Positions 9,101 through 18,521 of a stretch of 64,000 nt of DNA are shown in pieces. Each line of letters starts with the position of its first letter. The stretch's first letter is position 1. The notes below the pieces were generated by a model. It was not told the origin of the DNA. It searched no databases and saw only the letters and a list, made by a program, of their open reading frames with translations. The translations under genes and the position numbers were made by a program. The DNA comes from Bifidobacterium sp. N4G05 (GTDB taxonomy: Bacteria; Actinomycetota; Actinomycetes; Actinomycetales; Bifidobacteriaceae), in NCBI RefSeq assembly GCF_002742445.1, contig NZ_NJNQ01000003.1:301460-365459 (forward strand), written 5' to 3'.

Positions 9101-9444
9101 TGGGCTTCAAGTTCGGCCGGCAGACCGTGCGTATCCCAACCGAACACACGATTGACCTTGTGGCCCTTCATGGTCTGGTAACGCGGAATCACATCCTTGG
9201 CGTAACCGGTCAGCAGGTGGCCGTAATGCGGCAGACCGTTGGCGAACGGAGGGCCGTCGAAGAACACGAATTCGTTCTGGCTGTGATCGCCGGAAGGACG
9301 GCGTTCAATGGACTTCTGGAAAGTGTCGTCCTTCTCCCAATAATCAAGGACGGATTCTTCCAGCTTTGGGAAACTGGGGTTCGGCGCTACATTGGCGCTC
9401 TGCTCACCCGCAGCTGCCTTCGGATACACGTTGTTTTCGCTCAC
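6133..9444 (-). CDS. ileS: Isoleucyl-tRNA synthetase
   Basis: A 1103-residue class I aminoacyl-tRNA synthetase that charges tRNA-Ile. The HIGH-type signature is HYGH (residues 73-76, in ANGLPHYGHLLTGY). The KMSKS loop reads KMSKH (in GSDGQKMSKHLRNYPD). The editing-domain stretch FWTTTPWTVPTNFA and the WCW-like PHCWRCATPL region are present. The length and the HYGH/KMSKH variants fit the eukaryote-like IleRS group found in bifidobacteria. That group is associated in the literature with natural mupirocin tolerance; this is family knowledge and not shown here. The start at 9444 follows GAGGAGATACG. Expression is expected to respond to uncharged tRNA-Ile through the T-box leader upstream. Confidence 0.97.
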   Translation of the reverse strand: MSENNVYPKAAAGEQSANVAPNPSFPKLEESVLDYWEKDDTFQKSIERRPSGDHSQNEFVFFDGPPFANGLPHYGHLLTGYAKDVIPRYQTMKGHKVNRVFGWDTHGLPAELEAQKELGIDSVDQVKEMGIDKFNDACRASVLKYTNEWKDYVHRQARWVDFEHGYKTLNIPYMESVMWAFKQLYDKGLAYQGYRVLPYCPKDQTPLSAHELRMDADVYQDRQDTTVSVAVKLRDEEDAYAVFWTTTPWTVPTNFAIVVGADIDYVEVRPTEGKFAGKKFYLGKPLLGSYAKELGENYEIVRELKGAEMEGWRYYPVFPYFAGDENAVEGKVPGPEGYQIFTADYVDTVEGTGLVHQAPYGEDDMNTLNAKGIKSVDVLDAGCKFTSLCPDYEGMYVFDANKPILRNLRAGDGPLERIPEDQRAILFQEKSYVHSYPHCWRCATPLIYKPVSSWFVSVTKIKDRLLELNQQINWIPGNVKDGQFGKWLANARDWSISRNRFWGSPIPVWVSDDPKYPRVDVYGSLEELKADFGDYPRDHEGNVNMHRPYIDELTRVNPDDPTGKSHMHRISDVMDCWFESGSMSFAQYHYPFENKETFEQHFPCDYIVEYIGQTRGWFYVQHIMATALFDKPAFKNVICHGIVLGSDGQKMSKHLRNYPDVNGVFNDFGSDAMRWFLMSSPILRGGNLIVTADGIRDTVRQVMLPVWSSYYFFTLYANAANNGAGFDARALRADEVAALPEMDRYLLARTRRLIEKTQHSLDDFLISDACEAVSDFIDMLTNWYIRNNRDRFWNEDANAFNTLYTVLEAFMRVIAPLAPMEAEAVWRGLTGGESVHLADWPFLADEQTGEATELGRVLVDDPALVDAMEKVREVVSGTLSMRKTKQIRVRQPLSKLTVVVENTTAVAAYDEILKSELNVKNVELCTLEDAEAQGLKIINELRVNARVAGKRLRKDVQFAIKASKSGAWHVNAEGAPVCETPNGEIVLEEGEYELINSVEEKNAEEAANSVSAALPTGGFVILDTELNDDLIAEGYARDVIRAVQDARKAADLQISDRIALKLVVPAEDVAKVEQFKELVSSETLATSFEVTAGDELNVEVAKA

Positions 9445-9452
9445 CGTATCTC

Positions 9453-9669
9453 CTCGTAGGTTCTTACTATTTGTCTCCTACGAGGACGATGGCATCGCGC
9501 CCATCCGGACGCCGCCACCGCGGTACCACCTCGTTTGCCATGCTTTTGTGACGCGCACGACCGCTCGTATGTTCGGCTGTTCGGGCCTTCCCGCCGGGTC
9601 TAATAAGCCGCTGACACGACCGTTCTTCCGGAAGCTCCCCGCTGATAACGGATCATCGCTCGCATTTCG
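9453..9669 (-). promoter_or_regulatory. T-box leader of ileS (tRNA-Ile sensing)
   Basis: On the minus strand the leader carries the conserved T-box bulge core GGTGGTACCGCGG (9518-9530) preceded by AACGA. Further upstream is a short stem I region with an ATC triplet (9644-9646) inside GTTATCAGCGGGGAGC, which fits an isoleucine specifier. The stem I looks very short, as in actinobacterial T-boxes that control translation rather than termination. The distal part pairs CTCCTCGTAGG-like sequence near the ileS ribosome-binding site with the upstream CCTCGTAGGAG copy, a plausible sequestrator. A -10 TATAGT lies at 9676-9681. Confidence 0.88.
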
Positions 9670-9796
9670 GTTGTCACTATAGCATGCGGCGCGAACTATT
9701 TCGCTTGTTTTTCATGATTATGGACGATTCTTTAGTAGGATTCACAAGAATGAAAAAGTAAAAAGAAACACCAGACGCGTAACGTCTTAAGCATCA

Positions 9797-10822
<1,026 letters not shown>

Positions 10823-10825
10823 TTA

Positions 10826-10838
10826 GTAAATCGTTTAC
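10826..10838. promoter_or_regulatory. candidate LacI-type operator
   Basis: GTAAATCGTTTAC has 5-bp inverted arms (GTAAA/TTTAC) around TCG, close to the usual central CG of LacI operators, and lies just upstream of the lacI-type gene. It was found by eye only; autoregulation is inferred. Confidence 0.55.
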
Positions 10839-11015
10839 CTCATGAAAGGATAACCTATTATTGATATAACGACAAACCAAGCGAGATTTGTGCAACGATT
10901 ACGCAAGCCAATTATAATCGTTGCTCATGCAGCAGTCTCATGAACGTATGACGGAACAGTCTTCACGGAAGGCAGGCTGGCCGCAGCCGAATACCATGCA
11001 CGGCAAAGACAATAA

Positions 11016-11059
11016 GAAATCCCTTGCTTCGAAACCGCAATTCCAAAGCAAGGGATTTT
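11016..11059. terminator. terminator hairpin downstream of the ABC exporter operon
   Basis: AAATCCCTTGCTT (11017-11029) pairs perfectly with AAGCAAGGGATTT (11046-11058), with a 16-nt loop. It lies about 120 bp past the stop of the second ABC gene (minus strand). It could also act on the plus strand, where it is followed by TTC. The rest of 10839-11180 shows no convincing gene. Confidence 0.6.
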
Positions 11060-11180
11060 CCAGAGGATCCATGCCGTTCAAGGCCACCGGCCATAAGGGC
11101 GGCATCAGCCGACAGGGCTCGAAGCGCGGCTAGTATAACTAGCGTACGCTCGCATCGCTCCAATTCAGGAGACCATTCGA

Positions 11181-13238
11181 TTATTCGAGTTCCACGGCTC
11201 CCGTGTACAGCTGGTAGTATTCGCCCTTCTGCGCGATGAGCTCGTCGTGCGAACCACGTTCGATGATACGGCCATGGTCGAGCACCATGATCACGTCGGA
11301 ATTGCGCACGGTGGACAGGCGGTGAGCGATCACGAACACGGTGCGACCCTTCATGAGGTTGTCCATGCCAGCCTGCACCACCTCTTCGGTACGGGTGTCG
11401 ATGGACGAGGTAGCCTCGTCGAGGATCATGGCCGGCGGATCGGCCACGGCTGCACGAGCGATGGAAATCAGCTGACGCTGGCCCTGAGACAGACCGGAAC
11501 CATCGCCTTCGAGCACAGTCTGGTAGCCGTTGGGCAGCATGCGGATGAAGCCGTCGGCGTTCGTGAGCTTCGCCGCTTCGATGCATTCCTCGTCGGTGGC
11601 GTCGAGTCGACCGTAACGGATGTTGTCCATCACCGTGCCTGTGAACAGATTCACGTCCTGCAGCACCACACCCAGCGAACGACGCAGATCCGGCTTGCGG
11701 ATGCCTTTGACGAAAATGCCGTCGTACAGAATCATGCCGTCTTGAATGTCATAGAAACGGTTGATCAGGTTAGTCACCGTGGTCTTACCGGCACCCGTGG
11801 CACCGACCAATGCGATCTTCTGCCCGGGCTTGGCGAACCAAGTGATGTCATGCAGCACCGGCTTGTTGGGGTTGTAGCCGAAGGTCACGTCGGTGAAGCG
11901 CACATCGCCCTGCAGCAGGGTGAGGCGTCCATCCGGCGAAGTGATAGCGGTTTCACGGGCCTTCATGGCCACTTCGGCGGCACGTGGGCTCAAGGATTGC
12001 GCGGCCTTGAGCGAACGGGTGCCGTCATCGCCTTCCTCGCGCTTCCACGCCCAGTGGCCGGTTTCGTGGTCGACTTCGGTCATTGTGCGACCGTCTTCGC
12101 CGAGTTCCACATTCACCAAGGTCACGGAACCGCCGTCATCTTCCGGCTGTTCGTCCATGAGCGCGAAAATGCGGGAAGCACCGGCGAGCGCCATCATCAC
12201 CATGTTGAATTGCATGGACACTTGGCCAAGCGGGTTCACAAAGGAACGAGACAACGTCAATAGCGAAATCAGCGTACCCAAGGTGAGCGGGCCAGTACCG
12301 GACAATCCGAAGTTTCCAAGTCCGCTAATCGCAGCAAATCCGCCGAAAATCGCCAGCAGAATGTACAGCAGGTAGCCCATGTTGCCTACGATCGGCATGG
12401 TCACATTGCCCCACGTGTTCGCTTCGGCGGAAGCTTCGAAGAGTTCTTCGTTCTTCTTGTCGAAAGTGGTTTGGGTGGCGTCTTCGTGGTTGAAGACCTT
12501 GATGACCTTCTGGCCGTTGACAGCTTCTTCCACGAATGCGTTCACATCGCCGATGGCGATCTGCTGCTTGACGAAGTAACGTCCGGAGCGGGAAACAACC
12601 TTGCGTACCACCACAAACAGGATCACGGTGAAGGCGAGCACGAAAATGGTGACGGGCACCGACAGCCACAGCATGGAGACGAGCGCCGCGAGCGCAGACA
12701 CCGCAGACGAGAACATTTGCGGGAACGACTGGCTAATGGCCTGACGCAATGTGTCGGTGTCGTTGGTGTAACGGCTCATAATGTCGCCGTGTTCGTTGGT
12801 GTCGAAGTAGCGGATCGGCAGGGTCTGCTGATGGGCGAACATGTCGTCGCGAATCTTCTTCAACGTGCCCTGTTCCACAGTGACGATAACCCACTGCCAC
12901 AGCCAGCTGCAGAAAATACCAGCCACATACAGGCATGCCATAAGCGTCAACGCACGCAGCAACGGCATCCAATCAGGATTGGTGGCACCAACCATCGGCA
13001 GAATGTACGTATCGACCAGCGACTGTAGGAACAGTGACGATCCGGCCTGCGCTGCGGCTCCGACAAGAATGCACACTACTACGAGCGCCACACGCCATTT
13101 GTATTGGAAGATGTAGCCGAAAATACGCTTGGTGGTGCCCGGTGCGGCTTTCTGCATCGGCGGCTTGCCATGCGATTGCTGCATGCCGGCCGCGTTGTTG
13201 TTGTCTTTGGATTTCAATGCGGAAGTTTGTTCAGTCAT
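11181..13238 (-). CDS. ABC multidrug-type exporter half-transporter, catalytically competent subunit
   Basis: A 685-residue protein with an N-terminal six-helix ABC transmembrane domain (about residues 40-340) and a C-terminal ATPase. Walker A is GATGAGKTT, the signature is LSQGQRQ, Walker B is MILDEATSSID with the catalytic Glu, and the switch region is VIAHRLSTV with the H-loop His. An unusual acidic insertion of roughly 70 residues separates the two domains. The ATG at 13238 follows AGGAGGCAACAG, which settles the start against an upstream in-frame methionine. The stop of the partner gene is 13 bp upstream, so the two are co-translated and probably form a heterodimer at the membrane. Substrates cannot be told from sequence; drugs, peptides or bile compounds are possible. 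Confidence 0.93.
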   Translation of the reverse strand: MTEQTSALKSKDNNNAAGMQQSHGKPPMQKAAPGTTKRIFGYIFQYKWRVALVVVCILVGAAAQAGSSLFLQSLVDTYILPMVGATNPDWMPLLRALTLMACLYVAGIFCSWLWQWVIVTVEQGTLKKIRDDMFAHQQTLPIRYFDTNEHGDIMSRYTNDTDTLRQAISQSFPQMFSSAVSALAALVSMLWLSVPVTIFVLAFTVILFVVVRKVVSRSGRYFVKQQIAIGDVNAFVEEAVNGQKVIKVFNHEDATQTTFDKKNEELFEASAEANTWGNVTMPIVGNMGYLLYILLAIFGGFAAISGLGNFGLSGTGPLTLGTLISLLTLSRSFVNPLGQVSMQFNMVMMALAGASRIFALMDEQPEDDGGSVTLVNVELGEDGRTMTEVDHETGHWAWKREEGDDGTRSLKAAQSLSPRAAEVAMKARETAITSPDGRLTLLQGDVRFTDVTFGYNPNKPVLHDITWFAKPGQKIALVGATGAGKTTVTNLINRFYDIQDGMILYDGIFVKGIRKPDLRRSLGVVLQDVNLFTGTVMDNIRYGRLDATDEECIEAAKLTNADGFIRMLPNGYQTVLEGDGSGLSQGQRQLISIARAAVADPPAMILDEATSSIDTRTEEVVQAGMDNLMKGRTVFVIAHRLSTVRNSDVIMVLDHGRIIERGSHDELIAQKGEYYQLYTGAVELE

Positions 13239-13251
13239 CTGTTGCCTCCTT

Positions 13252-15063
13252 TCACTGCAGTTCCTCAGGTTGAGCCTGATTCTTGGTTTGCGATTCGTAG
13301 ATGGAACGGTATTCGTCGCAGTTTTCGAGCAGTTGTTCATGCGTGCCGGCTGCCATGATGCGGCCATGGTCCATGACGAGAATCATGTCGGATTCCTGCA
13401 CAGAGGCCACACGCTGGGCGATGATGATCTTCGTGGTGTCGGGAATCTCATGATGGAATGCGGTACGAATCAGCTGATCGGTTTTGGTGTCGACCGCGGA
13501 TGTGGAATCGTCGAGGATCAGGATTTTCGGCTTTTTCAGCAACGCACGCGCAATGCACAGACGCTGGCGCTGGCCGCCGGAAACGTTGGTACCGCCCTGT
13601 TCGATGTACGTATCGTACTTGTCGGGGAATTCCTGAATGAAGCCGTCAGCCTGCGCAAGCTGGCACGCGTGGCGAATCTCTTCATCAGTGGCGTTTGGAT
13701 TGCCCCAACGCAGGTTTTCGGCAATGGTTCCGGAGAAGAGCACGTTCTTTTGCAACACCATGGCAACCTGATCACGCAATACTTCCAAATCGTAATCGCG
13801 CACATCCACACCGCCGACCTTCAGCGAGCCTTCGGTCACGTCATACAAACGTGGCACAAGCTGCACCAAACTGGACTTTGCGGAACCGGTGCCGCCGACG
13901 ATGCCGATGGTCATGCCGGAACAAATCTTCAAATCAATATCGTCAAGCACCGGCTTTTCGGAAGTGGAGGAATAACGGAAGGTGACATGGTCGAAATCGA
14001 TCTCGCCATTCTTCACTTCCTTGACAGGATCAGCCGGATTCGTAACCGTGCTTTCCTCGTTCAGCACCTGGCAGATACGTTCGGCGGAAGCCTGCGAAAT
14101 AATGCACATCACGAAGATCATCGACAGCATCATCATGGCCATGAGAATCTGCATGGCGTAGGTGACTAGTGCGGTCAGATCGCCGGTGGTGAGGCCTAGG
14201 GCCGCATTGTTGCCGGACGCCACGATCTGCCGGGCGCCCATCCACGCGATGAGCAGCATGGACACGTACACGCACAGCATCATAAGCGGATTGTTGAAGC
14301 TCATAATGCGTTCGGCCTTGGTGAAGTCCCTGAAGATACGCTCGGAAATACGGTTGAACTTTTCGGTTTCGTGGCTTTCGCGATTGTAAGACTTGACCAC
14401 GCGGATGCCTTGCAGGTTCTCGTCGACCACGTTGTTGAGCTTGTCGTACGTGTGGAACACGCGTTCGAACACCGGGTGCACCAGCACCACCAGGCCACAC
14501 AAGCCGATGGCGAGCACTGGAATGCAGGCGAGGAACACCAAAGAGATGGATGGGCTGATGCGGAAGGAGAAGATCCACGCCACAATCACCATGATCGGAG
14601 CACGCACACCCATGCGGATGATCATCGAATACGCGTTCTGCAGGTTGGTCACATCGGTGGTCAGTCGTGTGATGATCGAACCGGTGGAGAAACGGTCGAT
14701 ATTGGTGAAGCTGTAGCCTTGCACCTTCTCAAACTGATCGTGACGCAGATTCTTCGCGAATCCGGCACCTGCGATAGCCGAGAACTTTCCAGCCAAAAAG
14801 CCGGATGTCAGCGAAACTACCGAGCAAATCAGCAGAATCAAGCCGAATTTCAAAATCGCCGGCATGCTGCCACCGCTGATGCCCTCATCAATCAGCGATG
14901 CCATGACAGTCGGAATAAGGATTTCCAGCACGCTTTCCACGGCTACGAATGCCGGGGAGAGCAGACTGGCTTTTTTGTATTCGCGCAGGGATTTGCCCAG
15001 TGTGCGAATGACGTGCTGCTTTGGTTTCGGCGCTGCGGACGCCGTCGCGTTTGCCGTTGTCAC
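13252..15063 (-). CDS. ABC multidrug-type exporter half-transporter, degenerate-site subunit
   Basis: A 603-residue half-transporter with six transmembrane helices (about residues 35-330) and an ATPase with Walker A GGTGSAKSS, signature VSGGQRQ and Walker B ILILDDSTSAVD. Asp replaces the usual catalytic Glu after Walker B, and the H-loop reads IIIAQRVASV with Gln in place of His. These are the standard changes in the degenerate half of heterodimeric exporters such as LmrCD or TM287/288. The gene lies 38 bp after the marR-type gene and 13 bp before its partner. The three form one operon under the MarR operator. Export through the cytoplasmic membrane is firm; the substrate is unknown. Confidence 0.93.
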   Translation of the reverse strand: MTTANATASAAPKPKQHVIRTLGKSLREYKKASLLSPAFVAVESVLEILIPTVMASLIDEGISGGSMPAILKFGLILLICSVVSLTSGFLAGKFSAIAGAGFAKNLRHDQFEKVQGYSFTNIDRFSTGSIITRLTTDVTNLQNAYSMIIRMGVRAPIMVIVAWIFSFRISPSISLVFLACIPVLAIGLCGLVVLVHPVFERVFHTYDKLNNVVDENLQGIRVVKSYNRESHETEKFNRISERIFRDFTKAERIMSFNNPLMMLCVYVSMLLIAWMGARQIVASGNNAALGLTTGDLTALVTYAMQILMAMMMLSMIFVMCIISQASAERICQVLNEESTVTNPADPVKEVKNGEIDFDHVTFRYSSTSEKPVLDDIDLKICSGMTIGIVGGTGSAKSSLVQLVPRLYDVTEGSLKVGGVDVRDYDLEVLRDQVAMVLQKNVLFSGTIAENLRWGNPNATDEEIRHACQLAQADGFIQEFPDKYDTYIEQGGTNVSGGQRQRLCIARALLKKPKILILDDSTSAVDTKTDQLIRTAFHHEIPDTTKIIIAQRVASVQESDMILVMDHGRIMAAGTHEQLLENCDEYRSIYESQTKNQAQPEELQ

Positions 15064-15101
15064 TACTTGTCCTTTCCTTTTATTTTTACCTATGACGTGT
15101 G

Positions 15102-15815
15102 TTACTTGCGATTGCGCGCAATCGCCATTTCCTGCGATATCCGCAGTACGTGCGAGACGTACTCATCACGAGCATCGCGATTATTCGAGGCATAGTCATC
15201 GCATGTTTTTTGCGGAACCTGCGATTCTTGCGGAACTTGCGATTTGCTTGCGTCCTGTTCCTGTATTTCCAAACTTGGATATCGACTTTCGTCTCCGATC
15301 AAACCTGTTTTCACCAGATTCGTCTGCATGATGTCGAGCACGTGCATGAATTGGCGGATCTGATCGTCTTCAAGGCCTTCCAGCAGGATTCGTTCCATGT
15401 TTTTCGCATTGTCGCGCAAGACTTCGGCGATATGCCTTGATTTGTCCGTCAACACGATTTTCTTCAGTCGTGCGTCGCGTTTCACCGGTTCGCGCGCGAT
15501 CAGGCCCTTCTGCTCCATCAGCCCCAGCACCCGGCATGATGTGGATCGGGTCACGCCGAAGCGTTGCTCGATGTCTTGAGGAAAGATTTCCTCGTTGTCA
15601 TGCCGTGCGAGATACACGATGACGTCAACGTTGCCGTTGCTGATGTCTTCCGCCGCTTCAGGGCGGGTGACGCGCAGATACCGGTTGACCACGTTGTGCA
15701 GCGAGCGAATGGCCACGCTGGGGGGCTTTGCCAAGCCGCTTTCCCAGACTTCGAAGAGTCGCGAGCCAGTCGGTTCCTTGTATTGTTCGTTCGTCACTTC
15801 TGTCACAGCGTACAT
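15102..15815 (-). CDS. MarR-family transcriptional regulator of the ABC exporter operon
   Basis: A 237-residue protein with a MarR winged helix (EIFPQDIEQRFGVTRSTSCRVLGLMEQKGLIAREPVKRDARLKKI... split here by description; residues about 75-125). It is longer than usual because of a polar C-terminal tail of about 60 residues rich in Gln, Ser and Asp. The reading frame is open to 15953, but the ATG at 15815 is chosen because the two operator copies and a promoter lie directly upstream. -35 TTGTTG, 17 bp and -10 TATACA would place the transcription start only a few bases from this ATG. The mRNA may therefore be leaderless; no Shine-Dalgarno sequence is visible. It most likely represses itself and the exporter until a drug-like ligand binds. 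Confidence 0.88.
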   Translation of the reverse strand: MYAVTEVTNEQYKEPTGSRLFEVWESGLAKPPSVAIRSLHNVVNRYLRVTRPEAAEDISNGNVDVIVYLARHDNEEIFPQDIEQRFGVTRSTSCRVLGLMEQKGLIAREPVKRDARLKKIVLTDKSRHIAEVLRDNAKNMERILLEGLEDDQIRQFMHVLDIMQTNLVKTGLIGDESRYPSLEIQEQDASKSQVPQESQVPQKTCDDYASNNRDARDEYVSHVLRISQEMAIARNRK

Positions 15816-15823
15816 AGTAAACC

Positions 15824-15852
15824 GTTGTATATGCAACTGTTGCACATGCAAC
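15824..15852. promoter_or_regulatory. tandem MarR operator pair overlapping the promoter
   Basis: Two near-identical palindromes, GTTGTATATGCAAC (15824-15837) and GTTGCACATGCAAC (15839-15852), lie 15 bp apart and cover the -10 and spacer of the predicted marR promoter. This fits steric repression by the adjacent MarR protein. Confidence 0.75.
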
Positions 15853-15934
15853 AATCGGCGTGTCGCACGTATCCGCTTGCCCTGAAAATCGTCATAAAGC
15901 AACAACCCCAGAGCAACCTTCCGACAATGCAAAG

Positions 15935-15986
15935 GCCGGGAAATCAGGTCCACACCGGTTCAGAGCAACGGACCAGATTCCCCGGC
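15935..15986 (-). terminator. terminator of the first GH3 gene
   Basis: Long inverted repeat 15935-15951/15970-15986, 17 bp with two mismatches, 22 bp past the GH3 stop on the minus strand. It is followed there by CTTTGC. Confidence 0.65.
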
Positions 15987-16008
15987 TTAAGCCTTGAATC
16001 CCGCGAAA

Positions 16009-18255
16009 CTACTTGGTGAGTTCAGCATATTCGGCAAGCATGTATTCGAAGACCTGCTTGCCATCGGCACCCATCAGCACCGACATGCTGTTGATTGGCA
16101 TGGAATCGAGGAACAGACGGGTCATGTCATTGTCGGGCACGATCGGCATGCGGCCGGCTTCACCTTCGGCACGCAGCTTCTCAAGCACCTTGGAGCCGAG
16201 CGGATCCTTGCGCCATTCCATGAAGTTGGACCATTCGGTGAGCAGCTGGGCCTTGCCGTCGCCGTCGAGCTCCACTACCGCGGAACCGGCGATGTCACGG
16301 CTGGACGTGCCGACCTCGATGGTGTATTCGCCGCTCTCCACGTGCCAGTCGTTGAACTTCTCAGACCAGTAGGCGAAGGCGCGATCGTCGAGCTCAAAGG
16401 AGACTTCGGCGGATTCGCCGGCCTTGAGGAACACCTTCTTGAAGCCCTTGAGCTCGTGCTTCGGACGAGCCACGTCGGCCTTGCCGGGAGCCACGTACAC
16501 CTGCACGGTTTCGGCGGCGTCAACATTCGAGGTGTTCTTGACCACTGCGCTGACGGATGCGGTGCAAGCACCGGTCTTGACGGCCTTCACGTCGCTTACT
16601 TCGAACGTGGCGTAGCTCAAGCCGAAGCCAAACGGGTAGTCGACGGCCTTGTTATAGGTGTCGTAGTAGCGGTACCCCACGAACACGCCTTCGCCGTAGT
16701 CGACATGACCCTCTTCGCCCGGCCAGTTGATGGTGCTTGGGTCGTCGTTGATGTCGAACGGAATGGTCTGCGCAAGCTTGCCGGACGGGCTCACCTTGCC
16801 GAACAGCACGTCGGCGAGCGCCGGACCGCCGGACTGGCCGAGCAGCCAGGATTCGAGGATGCCCTTGGCGTTCTTGGCCCATGGTGCCACGGTGACGACG
16901 GAACCGTTGGAGAGCACGACCACAACGTTCTTGTTTTCGGCTGCGACGGCTTCGAGCAGTGCGATCTGCTTGGCCGGCACGTCGAGGGTCTCACGGTCGA
17001 AGCCTTCGGATTCGGCCGCATCAGGAAGCCCTAGGAACATGAGCACCACGTCGGCGCCCTTGGCAGCTTCGACGGCTTCGACTTCGAGTGCCGGATCGGC
17101 CGGTTCGAGGTCGAGGGTGAAACCTGGAGCGAACTTGACATCCACGCCGCGTTCGGCGAGGGTGTCGAGGAAGCTGGTCATCTTGGTTGGGGTGATGTGC
17201 GAGGAGCCGCCGCCTTGGTAGCGCGGGGTACGCGCGAATTCGCCGATGACGGTGACCTTGGCATCGTCAGCGACTGGCAGAATGGCGTCATCGTTCTTGA
17301 GGAGCACCATGGATTCGACGGCGGCCTGATGTGCGACTTCGTCGTGGGCTTCGACGTCGAAGCGATAGTTTTCGATGCTCATGGCCGAGCGGGTCTTGTT
17401 GACCAAGTCGATCATGCCTTGTGCCATGCGGTCGAGCTGTGCCGGTTGGATGCGGCCGTCACGTGCGGCGTAAACGATCTGGTCGTCGGTGTAGCTTGGC
17501 GGCATTTCGAGGTTGAGGCCCGCGTTGAGGGAGGCCACGCGGTTGTGGTCGGCGCCCCAGTCGCTCATGACGATGCCTTGGAAGCCCCATTCGTCGCGCA
17601 GCACGTTGGTGAGCAGCCAGTGATCCTGGGCGGCATGTACGCCATTGATGCAGTTGTATGCGCACATGATGGTCCACGGCTGGGCTTCCTTGACGATGTG
17701 TTCGAATGCCGGGAAGTAGATTTCGCGCAATGCACGCTGGGAGATGTTGGCGCTGACGCGCAGACGGTCGGTCTCCTGGTTGTTGGCGGCGAAATGCTTG
17801 AGCGAGGTGCCGACGCCCTTGGACTGCACGCCTTCGACGATGCCGACCGCCTCGTGGCCGGCCAAATACGGATCTTCGGACCAGTATTCGAAGCAGCGGC
17901 CGCCAAGCGGGTTGCGCTTGATGTTCACGCCCGGGCCGAGGATTACGGCGACCTTCTCTTGAATGCACTCTTCGGCCATGGCTTCGCCGACCTGGTGGAT
18001 GAGTTCCGGGTTCCACGAGCTGGACAGGCCCGCGGCCGGCGGGAAGCAGGTGGCTGGCACGCAGTTGTTCAGGTCGACCTCGCCGGTGGTGGCCGAGTTG
18101 GACTTGCGCAGGCCGTGGGGGCCGTCGGTGATCATGTAGCCGGGAATGCCCTTGGATTCAATGCCCTGCAGATGCCAGGCGTCGCCGCCGGAAGTCAGGG
18201 ATGCTTTCTCTTCAAGTGTCAGGTCATTGATGGAAGGATAGGTTTTTTCGCTCAT
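16009..18255 (-). CDS. Glycoside hydrolase family 3 beta-glucosidase (intracellular)
   Basis: A 748-residue GH3 enzyme. The catalytic domain has KHFAANNQETDR (about 153-164) and the nucleophile motif GIVMSDWGADHN (Asp232). A second alpha/beta domain follows, and a C-terminal fibronectin-III-like domain starts near YPFGFGLSYATFEVSD. No signal peptide is seen, so it acts in the cytoplasm on imported beta-glucosides. The ATG at 18255 follows GAAAGAGGAACGT. It is transcribed divergently from a TetR-type gene at 18522, and three related palindromic motifs fill the shared 266-bp promoter region. The TetR is therefore the likely regulator. The exact sugar linkage (beta-1,2, 1,3, 1,4, 1,6 or aryl) cannot be read from sequence. 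Confidence 0.93.
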   Translation of the reverse strand: MSEKTYPSINDLTLEEKASLTSGGDAWHLQGIESKGIPGYMITDGPHGLRKSNSATTGEVDLNNCVPATCFPPAAGLSSSWNPELIHQVGEAMAEECIQEKVAVILGPGVNIKRNPLGGRCFEYWSEDPYLAGHEAVGIVEGVQSKGVGTSLKHFAANNQETDRLRVSANISQRALREIYFPAFEHIVKEAQPWTIMCAYNCINGVHAAQDHWLLTNVLRDEWGFQGIVMSDWGADHNRVASLNAGLNLEMPPSYTDDQIVYAARDGRIQPAQLDRMAQGMIDLVNKTRSAMSIENYRFDVEAHDEVAHQAAVESMVLLKNDDAILPVADDAKVTVIGEFARTPRYQGGGSSHITPTKMTSFLDTLAERGVDVKFAPGFTLDLEPADPALEVEAVEAAKGADVVLMFLGLPDAAESEGFDRETLDVPAKQIALLEAVAAENKNVVVVLSNGSVVTVAPWAKNAKGILESWLLGQSGGPALADVLFGKVSPSGKLAQTIPFDINDDPSTINWPGEEGHVDYGEGVFVGYRYYDTYNKAVDYPFGFGLSYATFEVSDVKAVKTGACTASVSAVVKNTSNVDAAETVQVYVAPGKADVARPKHELKGFKKVFLKAGESAEVSFELDDRAFAYWSEKFNDWHVESGEYTIEVGTSSRDIAGSAVVELDGDGKAQLLTEWSNFMEWRKDPLGSKVLEKLRAEGEAGRMPIVPDNDMTRLFLDSMPINSMSVLMGADGKQVFEYMLAEYAELTK

Positions 18256-18291
18256 ACGTTCCTCTTTCGCATCGTTTTCTTGAGTTCGTAT

Positions 18292-18420
18292 CGGTTAACC
18301 GGTTTGTGGAATCTCAACCCCGAAATCTTTACTAACCGGTCGGTAGGTACTTTATCAAAACCAACATCACAACACGCCAATCATCTTTGAAAAATCAGTT
18401 AACCGACCGTAAAGTAACTG
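18292..18420. promoter_or_regulatory. operator cluster between GH3 and TetR-1
   Basis: Three related sites: CGGTTAACCG (18292-18301), ACTAACCGGTCGGTAGGTAC (18331-18350) and GTTAACCGACCGTAA (18398-18412). The last is nested in a CAGTTA...TAACTG inverted repeat (18396-18420). The shared core is TAACCG followed by a CGG or CCG half. They are the likely binding sites of the TetR-1 protein for control of itself and the divergent GH3 gene. Confidence 0.6.
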
Positions 18421-18521
18421 CAGTACTCACAACATACGAGAAGACATGGCGTCAACGCATATTTGCAATGCATCGCGGTGCGTACAAGTCGCCATCATGA
18501 AGGGCAAAAGAAAGGATCATC

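Noticed and set aside
6538..9459. Very long plus-strand open frame opposite ileS
   Set aside because: It is the mirror of the ileS codon pattern on the other strand; residue composition (His/Val/Arg rich) is typical of an antisense shadow.
10921..11133. 70-codon plus-strand ORF ending in a basic Gly/Ser/Lys-rich tail
   Set aside because: It contains the strong terminator hairpin 11016-11059, has no ribosome-binding site and no recognisable family; more likely chance.
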